Positions 11,031 through 21,832 of a stretch of DNA of 64,000 nucleotides are shown here, in pieces. How positions within the stretch are numbered: the stretch's first letter is position 1; every line of letters begins with the position of its first letter. A program made the translations under genes and the position numbers. This DNA is from Nicotiana tabacum (Eukaryota > Streptophyta > Magnoliopsida > Solanales > Solanaceae), in contig NC_134089.1 in NCBI RefSeq assembly GCF_000715075.1, forward strand, positions 67,066,697 to 67,130,696, in the 5' to 3' direction. The notes below the pieces were generated by a model that was not told the DNA's origin, ran no database searches, and saw only the letters and a list, made by a program, of their open reading frames with translations.

Positions 11031-11577
11031 GGCTAAAAAGTTAAAAATGCACATAGGTTTAAAAGTGTTTTAAAATCAGATATATAGCCCATATGGATAC
11101 ATCAAAGCTTCCCCCAAATCACAATTTGTACTACACCATTACACCCCCCAACAATTAGTTCAACACCCACAAACATATACCTCTCCACCACATTATACAC
11201 ATACCCCTTAACAAGCACCCATAAAAATGAAATTCAAAAGAAAAAAAAGAACAAAAATCTACTAGAATTACTACACAATTAAAACTACGAAACTACCTAA
11301 AAATTAAAATAGAATACAAAAGAAAGGGTGGGGGTGACATACCTTAGTTGGAAGAGAGAGTGAGAGGAGTGGGGATGGGGGAAGTAGAAGGAGTGAAGAA
11401 GAAGAAAAAGAAGAAGAAGAGATGAGGGATTTGAGAGGTTAGGATTTAGAGAGAGAGAGGAATTGGGGAGGTGAGGGGTATTGGGTGGGTGAGTTTTAGT
11501 GGGGTATTAAGAAATATAAAATATAATAAGAAGAAAAGAAAGAAAAAGAAAAAAAATTAAAAAAAAACTTACCTGTT
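11030..11577 (-). promoter_or_regulatory. Internal promoter-like leader and splice donor of element F
   Basis: On the minus strand, after the GC word array: an A/T tract with a TATA-like ATTATATTTTATATTT (11512-11527), about 150 nt of pyrimidine-rich sequence, then a good splice donor (AACTAAG followed by GTATGTC, near 11341). The intron-like sequence continues to about 11030, where F is cut off. G has the same layout followed by an intron acceptor and an ORF, so this looks like the promoter and leader of a downstream transcription unit. This is inferred from layout alone. Confidence 0.5.
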
Positions 11578-11745
11578 GCCCACCGCGGTCGACTGCGGTC
11601 CTACCGCGACCGCGGTGGTTTAACTAGCTCGAGGCAGAATACTCGCCTCTCACCGCGGTCCTGCCGCGGTCGCAGTGAGTTGAGCGACTTCAAGGCAGAA
11701 TACTCGCCTCTCACTGCGATCCTACCGCGATCGCGGTGCGCTGCT
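11578..11745. repeat. GC-rich CCGCGGTC word array in element F
   Basis: Repeats of CACCGCGGTCCTACCGCGGT-like words plus two copies of the phrase GGCAGAATACTCGCCTCTCA. The array sits about 50 nt upstream (minus sense) of the internal TATA. The same word occurs in the F LTR at 18524-18640. Confidence 0.8.
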
Positions 11746-11783
11746 TTTTTTTAGATCATAATAAGAAAACAAACTACAACATT

Positions 11784-11831
11784 CGTGGTTTGCCTCCCAC
11801 GCAGCGCCTGATTTAACGTCGCGGCACGACG
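11784..11831 (-). ncRNA. Conserved double-hairpin cassette (element F)
   Basis: It starts 13 nt after the pol stop (11845-11847, minus). Hairpin 1 is GTCGT-GCC-GCGAC. Hairpin 2 is CGTGG/CCACG where the other copies have TTGGG/CCCAA. These are paired substitutions that keep the stem. Confidence 0.65.
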
Positions 11832-11844
11832 CAGGCTAGGATCA

Positions 11845-13166
11845 TCACTCCTCATTCGCGTACTGGGGCTCTTCCAATGTTATTATATCTCTATCCCCTT
11901 TCTCGTTTGCCATTCCAAGGTAATGTTTCAACCTTTGCTCATTCACTGTGAACTTATTCGTGCCATCTTCTAATTCAATCTCAACAGCTCCACTTGAGAA
12001 CATTTGCACCACTCTGAAGGGTCCTGACCATCGGGGACTTCAACTTATCCGGAAACAATCTCAATCGTGAGTCGTATAACAACACTAGCTCTCCAGATTT
12101 GAAGTTTCGGTCCACAATGTTCTTGTCATGCATTAGTTTCATCCGTTCTTTGTATAATCTAGCACTCTCGAATGCCTGGAACCTGAATTAATCTAGCTCA
12201 TATAACCCAGTGACTCTGTTAGTGCATGTTGTTTCCATGTCGAAGTTCAGCTGCCGCAATGCCCAAAGTGCTTTATGCTCGAGCTCTACCGGAAGGTGAC
12301 ATGCGGTACGCCCAAAGCCAAACACCAACTTGTACGGTGAAATACCAATTGGAGTTTTTAAGGCTGTGCGGTATGCCCACAATGCATCATCCAGCTTCTT
12401 TGCCCAATCAGTCCTTATTGCATTCACTATTTTTGTAAGGACACTTTTAATCTCCATGTTGGACACTTCAACTTGCCCGCTTGACTGTGGGTGGTACGGG
12501 GTGGTCACCTTATGATGAACTCTATACTTTTCCAACAGCCATGCGAACACTTTATTGCAGAAATGGGTTTCGCCATCACTGAGTATAGCTCTTGGGGTGC
12601 CAAAACATGTGAAAATATTCTTCTTTAGAAAGCCTGTTACCCCTTTAGCATCATTGGTCGGGAGAGCCACTGCTTCGACCCACTTGGAGACGTAGTCAAC
12701 TGCTACCAATATGTACTTGTTACCATATGAGCTGACAAATGGACCCATGAAGTCGATCCCCCCACATGTCAAAAAACCTCTACCTCTTGAATTGTGGTCA
12801 TTGTCATCTCGTGTCTGTGAGATATGTTGCCTGTCCTTTGGCATTCATCGCAACTTTTGACCCAAGCATGGGCATCCTTGAACAGAGTTGACCAATACAA
12901 ACCTGACTCCAATACCTTAGCTGTTGTCTGAATTCCTCCAAAGTGTCCACCATATGGTGAAGCGTGGCAAGCCTGTAAAACAGAATTTTGATCTTTCTCG
13001 GGGATACATCTACACATATTTTAAACAATAGAAGTTCATCCCAATAATAAGACTGACAATCACGAAAGAACTTTTTCTTTTGAATTGAGGAGAGTTGATA
13101 AGGCACAATACCACTTGCTAAATAATTAGCAATATCAGCATACCATGGTGCCTCCTCCATTGTCAT
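11845..13166 (-). pseudogene. Athila-type integrase (element F)
   Basis: Zinc-binding region about 13010-12830 (HASPYGGHFGG, then [11 protein letters not shown]), core about 12790-12400 with catalytic D in [10 protein letters not shown] in [10 protein letters not shown] and E in [13 protein letters not shown], then [15 protein letters not shown] and a C-terminal part ending EEPQYANEE before the stop at 11845-11847. N-terminal text APWYADIANYLASGIVP is typical of Athila pol. Frameshifts occur near 12800 and 12190. Otherwise the domain is well preserved and every catalytic residue is present. Confidence 0.88.
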
Positions 13167-13175
13167 TGCTAGTAA

Positions 13176-13645
13176 CTATTCATTCGGGAATGTCTCTGCT
13201 ATATCCTCAACCTCTACCTTCTTTTCAGCTCCTTCCAACCTTGAGAGGTGGTCAGCTACCAGGTTCTCTGTCCCTTTTCTGTCACGTATCTCTAGATCGA
13301 ATTCCTGTAACAGAAGAACCCAGCGAATCAATCGTGGCTTTGACTCCTTCTTTTCTATCAGGTACCTAACTGCTGCATGGTCAGTGTAAACAATAACTTT
13401 CGAGCCAATCAAGTATAACCTGAATTTGTCGAATGCAAAAACGACAGGCAATATCTCTTTTTCCGTCACAGTGTAATTGAGTTGTGCACCGCTTAGCGTT
13501 ATGCTTGCATAGTAAATCAGGTGTATCAGTTTATCCTTTCACTGCCCCAAGACTGCTCCTATAGCATAGTCACTTGCGTCACACATGAGCTCAAATGGTT
13601 TCTCCCAGTTGGGTGCAACAATAATTGGTGCAGTCACCAATCTCT
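13176..13645 (-). pseudogene. Athila-type RNase H region (element F)
   Basis: Contains [60 protein letters not shown] and [14 protein letters not shown]. The last three phrases recur almost identically in element G, showing that F and G belong to the same lineage. The N-terminal catalytic Asp segment around 13560-13640 is interrupted by a stop. Confidence 0.85.
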
Positions 13646-13648
13646 TCT

Positions 13649-14430
13649 TCAACTCCTCAAATGCCAACCTGCAATCATTAGAAAACACAAAGGGTAATCC
13701 TTTTCAAGGAGTTTGCATAAAGGGTTAGCAATCCTAGAGAAATCTTTTATGAATCGCATGTACAACCCGGCGTGCCCAAGGAAACTTCTTACTGCCTTGA
13801 CTGAAGTAGGCGGTGGCAACTTCTCAATCACGTCAACCTTAGCATGGTCAACTTTGATTCCCTTACTGGACACTCGATGCCCCAAGACTATCCCTTCTTG
13901 TACCATAAAATGACATTTTTCCTAGTTCAGCACTAAATTTGTCTCCACACATCTTTTGACCACTCTTCTTAAGTTGTAAAGAAAGTCCTCGAATGAATCC
14001 CCCACCACGGAGAAATCATCCATAAAAACCTCCATAATGTCCTCCACAAGGTTTGTGAAAATGGCTAACATGCACCGTTGAAATGTCGTCGGTGCATTGC
14101 AAAGCCCAAAAGGCATTCTCCGAAAGGCAAAGATGCCATATGGACATGTGAATGATGTTTTCTATCTGTCTTCGAGGGCTATTGAGATCTGATTGTACCT
14201 TGAATATCCATCCAAGAAACAAAAGAGAGATCGCCCGGCCAGCTTGTCCAATATTTGGTCAATGAATGGCAGGGGAAAGTGGTCTTTCCAGGTAGTTGTG
14301 TTCAATTTTTGGTAATCCATGCAAATCCTCCATCCCGTGATTGTACGAGTTGAGATCAACTCGTTATTCTCATTTTGTATAACCATCATTCCTCCTTTTT
14401 TCGGCACACATTGAACAGGGCTGACCCAAT
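13649..14430 (-). pseudogene. Athila-type reverse transcriptase (element F)
   Basis: TGWRICMDYQKLN, KDHFPLPFIDQILDKLAG, FCFLDGYSRYNQI, MPFGLCNAPTTFQRCM and the catalytic FMDDFSVVGDSF appear in order on the minus strand. The polymerase triad residues are readable. The frame is broken near 14160 (stop in the palm), 13920 (TAG before the connection domain) and 14470. Confidence 0.88.
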
Positions 14431-14662
14431 TGCTATCAGAGATGGGGAAGATGATACCTGCATCTTACCATTTGATGACTTCCTTCTTCACCACCTCTTT
14501 CATATTTGTGTTCAGCCTTCATTGATGTTCTCTAGAAGGTTTGTGCCCTTCTTCCAAGAGAATCTTGTGCATACAAAAAGCTAGGTTGATATCCTTTATG
14601 TCTGCCATGGTACAACTAATCGCAGTCTTACATTCCTGTAGTACCTGTAGGAGCTTCTCTAC

Positions 14663-15448
14663 CTACACATCTAGCAAATCGGATGATATAATAACAGGAA
14701 AAGTAGAGTTAGGCCCTAAGAAAACGTACCTGAGGTGGGCTGGGAGTGGTTTTAGATCCAGTTTGGGTGGTTCTTCCACTGATGGTTTTGCTGGTGGTGT
14801 AGCCCTCTTTTCTAATTCAAGGGACTCAAACTGAGGTTCTCTCTTCCAGAATCCTTGTCCTTCAAGTGTCATGACCCACTCAGCCAGCCCTTCTCCATCC
14901 ATCTCCTCTAAATTTGTCAGGCAAGCCTCCAATAGATCTTTAGCAGTCAGGGTCACATCATCTTCATGCAGGATCACATCCACTGCCTCCACTAGGGAGC
15001 AATTAGCATATTCACTGGGTCTCCTCATGGATTGTTGAACGTTGAATATGACTTCTTCATCATTCAATCTCATTTTTAATTCCCCAGTTTTACAATCGAT
15101 CAGTGCTCTCCTAGTGGCTAAGAATGGCCTCCCTAAAATGATAGGTATCTCCTTATCTACCTGACAATCCAGAATAACAAAGTCTGTAGGGAACATGAAC
15201 TTCCCCACTTGTACCAACACATCATTAAGAATCCTTGTCGGCCTTTTAACCGTGCGGTCAGCCAGCTACAAAAGCATCAAAGTTGGTCTAGCTCTGCGAA
15301 TGCCCAGTTTGGTATATATGGCCAGTGGCATCAAGTTTATGCTGGCTCCTAAGTCACATAATGCCTTTGCAAAGGCATAACTCCCAATGGTGCATGGTAT
15401 GGTAAAGCTACCTAGGTCAGACATCTTTTGAGCCATGGGTCTTGTCAT
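14663..15448 (-). pseudogene. Athila-type aspartic protease and linker (element F)
   Basis: The protease active-site region reads [13 protein letters not shown] (Athila proteases use D-L-G-A-S) near 15340-15375. Then come [20 protein letters not shown] and [21 protein letters not shown] 185-codon open stretch (15220-14663) continues into the protease-RT linker. Stops near 15265 and 15490 break the frame. Confidence 0.85.
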
Positions 15449-15849
15449 TACTGCACTACAGGTCTGTGTCAGAGTTACTGTGGACAGGTCCTAAAAATCA
15501 AACTTCCATGACATTAGGTCCTTCATCATATTTGCATATCCTGTCATCTCCCTCAAAGTATCCATCAGAGGAATATTCAATTTAATTTGACGAAGTATCT
15601 CCATGAATTTCATGTATTGATCTTCCTTCTTTTGTTTTACTAGTCTCTGAGGGAATAGTGCAGGTATCACCCTTTATGCACTGCTTGCTGGCTTCTCTCT
15701 GTTGGGGTTCTATGGCACAAGAGGTACCACCTGCTCTGCATCTTGTTCACTCTCCTTAGCCTACCCTTATCATCCTGAGCCTGTTCAACCACCACTTCAG
15801 TAAGTTCTGCTGGTTCATCTACCTCCAATTGAATTGAAGTAGTCGGCGT

Positions 15850-17293
15850 GGTCGGTTTGCTGGCTTGTGCAACTTCCTATTCTCTAACTAAATCTCTCCC
15901 ATTTCGGAGGATTACTGCTATCAACTGATTCGGGTTGTTCTCCTTGGGGTTAATGTTCGTGTCTGCTTGCAATGTTCCCTGGGGCCGGTTGTTTAAGGCC
16001 ATAGACAACTGCCCCAATTGAGTTTCAATGTTCTTTATCGCTGAGTCATGCACTGCCAACTTCTCCTGCATCTTACCATTTGTTCGAATAAGTTGTTGAA
16101 GCATACCCCTGATCTCTACCATGTTGTTATCTTGTTGCTGAGGAGGTGGCTGATATGCCAACTATTGCCGGTTTAGCTGTAGATAGCCCCGTTGCCTCTA
16201 ATATGGTACCATTTGGCCTTGGGGCTGCATACCACCAGGTTGTGGCATGTTTGGTCCGTACTGCTGATTGGGTGCTGGTCTCCACTGCTGTCCTCCTTGT
16301 CTCTGACCCCTGAAGTTATTAACATAATTCATATCCTATCTTACCCCTTGGTTGTCACCTTCTCCACTCCATGAACACACATACGACTGATTAATGTAGG
16401 GTGTACACAGTCCTCCATTTGTTGTGTCAACAATATACACTTGCTTTGTACCCATCTCATCAATCTTCTTTGTCAATATACTCATCTGAGTCATGAGTGT
16501 AGCCATGTTCTTAGCCTGCAAATTATTTGGGTCAAGAGGAACTGAATGCACTATTGGTGCTAGAGTTGTGCCCCTCGTCATCCACCCCAAATTCTGGGAC
16601 ATCTTGTCAAAAAGGACTTTGCATTCAGTGAATGTCTTACTCAAAAATGCACCCCCATCTGAAGCATCCACATTAGCCTTTAGATTATCAGCTAACCCCA
16701 TGTAGAATCTCTGGCCGAGCATCTGGTCTTGAATACCATGGTGGGGACACTTCACTAACATCCTTTTGAATCTTTCTCAAGTTTCCTACAAGGTCTCAGT
16801 AGGCTGCTGCTTGTACTGCAATCTTTCATCAATCTACCTTGCAGTCTTATTGGGCGGGTAGAACTTATTCAGGAACTACTTGACTAATTCCTCCCAGGTG
16901 ACAATGGAATTTATAGGGAGTGAATTCAACCAAGTCTGAGCTTCCCCAGTCACAGAGAACGGGAACGGTAACAGCTTGATAGCTTTTGGGGTCACATTTG
17001 GCTGCCTTTGGGTCACACAAATCGACAGAAAAATTTTCAAGTATTGTTGAGAGTCTTCGATGTGTGAGCCGGAGAACAATCCCTTATTCTTCAGCAGATG
17101 CAACATGTTGTTGGTGATCTAGAATGTCTCCGCTTGAATTGGGGGTACAACTAAGGCAGTTGCCAGGTTGTCAACTGTGGGTTGTGCCCAATCATAAAGT
17201 GCATCTTCTGGCACAAGAGGTGCCACCACTCTGACGTTTAGGTCAGCTAGCTCATGCCTGATGTTTCCGTTGACGTTCTCTACGTCACCCATG
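15850..17293 (-). pseudogene. Athila-type gag (element F)
   Basis: Starts near an ATG at about 17291 (MGDVENVNGNIRHE). The capsid core reads NKGLFSGSHIEDSQQYLKIF, RQPNVTPKAIKLLPFPFSVT and GEAQTWLNSLPINSIVTWEE, which is the conserved Athila gag domain. The downstream part is Gln/Pro-rich with a helical stretch (MLQQLIRTNGKMQEKLAVHD). At least five stops or shifts (for example near 17120, 16870, 16780 and 16330). Confidence 0.82.
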
Positions 17294-17553
17294 TCAATTT
17301 AAAGTTGTTGTGTTTGTTGTGATTGTTGGAGCCTCTTGTTAGCACGGTTCATTGCCCTGTTGTTTTCTCGGGGTCTGAGAGTCCTTCAAGCAGCTCTCCA
17401 GTCCTCAAAGAATTTCTAGGCATACACCTGAATCCCATAAGAGTTCAAACGTAAGAATTTCAATGGAAAAAAAATTATTTAACACCTTAGAAATTTGATT
17501 TAAACTAACAATTCCAGCACTACTTCTAAGTTGTAATAAATAACACCGTTAGG

Positions 17554-17571
17554 TCCCTGGCAACGGCGCCA
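17554..17571 (-). promoter_or_regulatory. Primer binding site of element F
   Basis: The minus strand reads TGGCGCCGTTGCCAGGGA, 5 nt from the LTR terminus. It differs by one base from the PBS of C and D. Confidence 0.88.
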
Positions 17572-17576
17572 AAATT

Positions 17577-18860
17577 TGATCACACCCAACTATGCCTTCT
17601 AAAAGACAAAGCGGTTGTTGCAAATATAATCCGGTTTTAAGTCCAAAGTCGAATCCTCAGGGAACTAACCAATCTATTACAACTCTTTGGCAATGCTATT
17701 ATCAACTCAACCAATTTCCAGATGCAAGATTTTTATCAATCAACTTGGGTTTTTGTTTAACTACTTCAACTGATATTAAAAATAACAATATGCTAGATTA
17801 AAGATAATTCAATGGTAAAAAGGTCTAGGGCAGGGATTTCCCCAATTGCTAGTTTAGGTGTTAACTCTTTTGCTATAATCTCATCGTAATACTTTATGAG
17901 GATTAAGAGCTATGAGTTATCGTAATTATCTCTCGATCAACTATGATAATTTACTAGAGCATTCTCTCGAACTACTCTAGCTGACAATATGTGCAGCTCT
18001 AAATTATCCTACCAAAGTTTTGTTATCTCTAAACCCACTTTTATGTTCAAGTAATGAATCTCTTCAATTGCCCAAAAGTGGTGTTGTTCAAGAGCAGTCT
18101 AACCTAATATTCTTTCTCAAGCAATATGAGGTAATTAAACACGATTAATCAAGGACCCATTCAATTAATCACCATACAAAACGTAGTTGAACAATCATAT
18201 AATAAATCCAGCTCGATTATAACAAGTTGAGTCAAAACTTCAACCAACAATTGGTTCCATCAACCCTAGATCAATTGTTTAGCTACTCATAACAAAACAA
18301 GATAAAACTACAAAGTTGTTCATAATGTATAATTGCAAGAATTAAAAGGAGATAGAAAAACTCTAATGTTTGGTTGATTTTCTCACACTTGTTCTTCCTT
18401 CAAAGTATTCTAAAAAACAAGCTTAACAATATCTTGGGCGAGCTTCTAAATTTTATAACGGTTTGGAATAAGTTTTCCCCGAGTTACACTTTGGTCCGCC
18501 AAATTTTCTGGCACTTGCACAGTTCACCGAGGTCGCGGCTCGACCGTGGTGTAACCGCGGTGAAGGCCAGCTATTGTGCCTGCATTTTGTGGACTACCGC
18601 AGTCCTACCGCGGTCCCACCGCGGTCGCGGTGGATTTCACCCCAGTCCACTTTTTGCTTCTTTATGCTCGAGTGCTTCTTGATTGGACGTTTTCTTCACA
18701 TTATTGACTCCAAAACACTTCATCGTTCTTCCTAACTTGGATTATTCCCTACGAAGCAAAAGAACACCAATTAGAGAATTTTGTCATCATTTTGCCTATA
18801 AAACAACAATAAAGCATGGTATAATTAAGGTGTAAATATCGTCTATATAGCCTAATATCA
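17577..18860 (-). mobile_element. 5' LTR of element F
   Basis: 1284 bp, minus-sense TGATATTAGG to GGTGTGATCA. The terminal TGAT/ATCA are inverted repeats. It contains a TATA box (TATAAAA, 18451-18457) and a CCGCGGTC word array (18524-18640) 67 nt upstream of it. Its outer end abuts element G pol at 18861 precisely at the LTR terminus, so F was inserted into G. The matching 3' LTR is missing. Confidence 0.85.
18524..18640. repeat. GC-rich CCGCGGTC word array in F LTR
   Basis: Words such as ACCGCGGTGAA, CTACCGCAGTCCTACCGCGG and CACCGCGGTCGCGGTGGA, upstream of the LTR TATA box. This is the same word type as the internal array at 11578-11745. Confidence 0.8.
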
Positions 18861-20404
18861 GGAACCAAAGTCATAGTTTACATAGATCACTCAGCCATCA
18901 GGTATTTATTTGCAAAGAAAGATGTCAAGCCAAGGTTAATCCGATGGGTTCTTCTTTTGCAGGAATTTGATTTAGAGATTCGAGATCGAAAAGGGACAGA
19001 GAATCAGGTTGCAGATCATTTGTCCAGGTTGGAAAATCGAGGCCATGTTACTGAAGGAGAAAGAATCAAAGAAATATTTCCTGATGAACAGTTACTAGCC
19101 ATCATTTCGGATGAAATCCCATGGTATGTTGATTATGTGAATTTCATTGCAAGTGGGGTGACTCTACCAGAATTCACAGCTGATCATAGAAGAAGATTTT
19201 TACATTACGTGAGATTTTACATGTGGGACAAGCCTTTTCTGTACAAGCAATGCGCAGATCAATTGGTAAGAAGGTGTGTCCCTGAGGAGGAGATGAATGC
19301 AATATTGCATTACTGTCATGCTTCTCTTTATAAAGGTCACTATGGTAGAGACAGAACTGCACAATAGGTTTTGCAATCAGGTTTTTACTGACCAAAATTG
19401 TTTAAAGATGCACATGCTTTTGTTAAAAATTATGACAGGTGTCAAAGAACAGGTTCAATCACGAAGAGGAACGAGATACCTTTGCAAAATATTTTTGCAG
19501 TAGAACTCTTTGATGTTTGGGGAATTGATTTCATGGGACCATTTCCATACTCTAATGGGCACAGATACATTTTGGTTGCAGTCGATTATGTGTCTAAGTG
19601 GGTTGAGGCCATTACTCTTCCTACTAATGATGCAAAGGTAGTGGTAAGTTTCATAAAGAAGCACATTTTCACACGCTTTGGAACTCCAAGGGTGTTGATA
19701 AATGATGGAGGAACACACTTTTGTAACAAATTGTTGGAAAATATTCTAGCAAAATATGGGGTAAGACACAAGGTTGCTACTGCGTATCACCCTCAAACGA
19801 GTGGTCAAGTTGAAGTGTCAAACAGAGAGGTAAAATAGATTTTGGAGAAACCGTGAGTGCAAATAGGAAAGATTGGTCCGGTAAGTTAGAAGATGCATTG
19901 TGGGCTTACCGAATTGCATACAAGACTCCAATAGGTACTTCTCCGTACAGGTTGGTTTATGGGAAGGCATGTAATTTGTCCGTTGAGCTTGAACACAACG
20001 CTTATTAGGCAATAAAAAAACTAAATATGGATATGGACTTAGCCGGTGAAAAAAGACTACTACAACTCAATGAACTTGATGAGTTTCGGTTGTATGCTTA
20101 TGAAAATACCAAGTTGTATAAAGAAAAGACCAAGAGGTGGCATGACAAGCACATTCAACATCGTGAGTTTAAGCCGGGTCAAGAAGTTCTTTTGTTTAAT
20201 TCTAGGCTAAAGATTTTTTCTGGAAAGCTTAAGTCCCGTTGAGCAGGCCCTTTCGTTGTGGTAAGTGTGACTCTTCATGAAACAGTTGAATTGCGGGACA
20301 TAAATTCAATTGGTACATTTTTGGTGAATGGGCAGCGAGTAAAACACTATTGGGGTGGTGATATTAAACGTCACAAGACCTCGGTAGATTTGGTTGATGT
20401 GTGA
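18861..20404 (+). pseudogene. Athila-type pol, 3' half (element G)
   Basis: Begins abruptly inside RNase H ([19 protein letters not shown]), then [20 protein letters not shown], the integrase zinc finger ([25 protein letters not shown]), the core with D of [10 protein letters not shown] of INDGGTHFC and E of [12 protein letters not shown], then [40 protein letters not shown] and the end VDLVDV with a stop at 20402-20404. Stops near 19367, 19389, 19837 and 20240 and a shift near 19850 inactivate it. The missing upstream half must have lain left of F and has been deleted or rearranged. Confidence 0.88.
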
Positions 20405-20414
20405 TGAAGTGTTG

Positions 20415-20462
20415 AGTCGTGCCACGACGTTAAATTAGGCGCTTGTTGGGAGGCAACCCAAT
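20415..20462 (+). ncRNA. Conserved double-hairpin cassette (element G)
   Basis: Eleven nt after the pol stop. Hairpin 1 is perfect here (GTCGT-GCC-ACGAC), then TAGGCGCTTG, then hairpin 2 (GTTGGG/CCCAAT, loop AGGCAA). Non-coding position, yet as conserved as the flanking pol between F and G. Confidence 0.65.
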
Positions 20463-20627
20463 GACTGACATCACTAACTTTTAATTGTAGTTTAGAAATA
20501 TTAAATTTTAGATGTTATAATGTTTTTAATCAGGTGCAAGCATGAAGTTGGCATAAAATCAGTGTACAAAGATATAGGGGTGTAAATTATGAGCTAAATA
20601 TCGAAAAGTAGGCTAACTCTATGAAAA

Positions 20628-20765
20628 ATTGGCCTACCGCATCGCGTGGGGCATTGTGCCACACATCGCACCAAGAAATATTGCACAGACAAGGCAGAAT
20701 ACAAAATTTTTGGAGCAGCTAGATTTTTTGCACTACCGCGCCGCGGGGGGCGACGCGACAGTGCA
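20628..20765. repeat. GC-rich word array after G pol
   Basis: Words CTACCGCATCGCGTGGGGCA, CACACATCGCACC and CACTACCGCGCCGCGGGG, with a GGCAGAATAC phrase between them as in element F. About 30 nt upstream of a TTTTAAAAAA TATA-like tract. Confidence 0.7.
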
Positions 20766-20779
20766 TTTTAATTTTCTTT

Positions 20780-21829
20780 TAAAAAAAGATTTGTTTTTAA
20801 AAAACCCCTAAATACCCGAACCCCCCTTCCCATTATTTCATTATTTCCTCTCCCAAACTCTCTGCCTCTCCAAGTCTCAACCCAAAAAGCCCCAAACAAT
20901 TTCACTCAACAAATCCATCCCCAAATCCTTCTTCTTCTTGCAAGGTAAGTATTCTCTTCTCTCTTTTCTTTCAATCTAGTAGTATTTTATGTTGTATTTT
21001 TTTTTCTTATTTTCAATTATAATTGTATAAACCCTATCAAGAATTGTGTTTTTAATTTTCTTTTAGTTTCTTTTGTTAATATTGTTGAAAATAGTATTAG
21101 AAACTTAGAATGTATATTATCTTTATGATTATGGAGGATTTTAGGGTGTGTTGAGGTGATATGAGTTGAGTTCTTGTTGAAGATTGTTGAGGGCTACACT
21201 ATTTCAAAAATACATGTAAGAAAGTGAAAATTTGTGCATTGAATATAATTGTGAAGATATGGTGATGTTATAGTTGTGAAGTGAGGTATAGTTGTGTTGT
21301 TGATATGGTGAATTTACCTCATTTCAAGTTGAATTTAAAGAATGCAAGACATGCTTACAATGTGTTTGTTAAAATGTCTAAGTGACATGAAATTGAGTAA
21401 TGTTGCAAATTGAGAAACAAATTTCATTGTGAGATGTTATTATTGATAACAACTATGACATTAGGCTAAACCATAATTTTTCGCTTGCTTTATGTAAAAT
21501 GATATGTAGGATTCATGCTAATGTGCCTATGTAGTATATTTTGTATAAAAATGTCGGATTTTGTAAAATAGACTAATTTCTTTTTATGTTTATTTTTAAT
21601 ATTTTTAGCCTAGTTTTTGATTTTTTATTTTATTTTCAATTGTTGCAATTCTCTCTAATGATTGGGTAGGCCGATAAGTATTATATCATTCTAATTGAAG
21701 AACAGGGTAGTCTGAATTCCTGTTATACATGCTAAGTGTCAACATGATAATAACATAAGTGTGGGGTATTTATTCCAATTGCTTTTAAAATGATTTTATG
21801 TGTTTTAGCTAATATATCATGTTGTGTAG
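20780..21829 (+). promoter_or_regulatory. Internal promoter-like leader and intron of element G
   Basis: An A/T tract with TTTTAAAAAACCCC (about 20793) is followed by a C/T-rich leader (20815-20944), a consensus donor (CAAG then GTAAGT at 20945) and an 885-nt A/T-rich intron ending at an acceptor (TTGTGTAG, 21829). The ORF start codon lies 4 nt after the acceptor. This is the arrangement of a plant gene with a leader intron. Function is inferred, not shown. Confidence 0.55.
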
Positions 21830-21832
21830 GTA

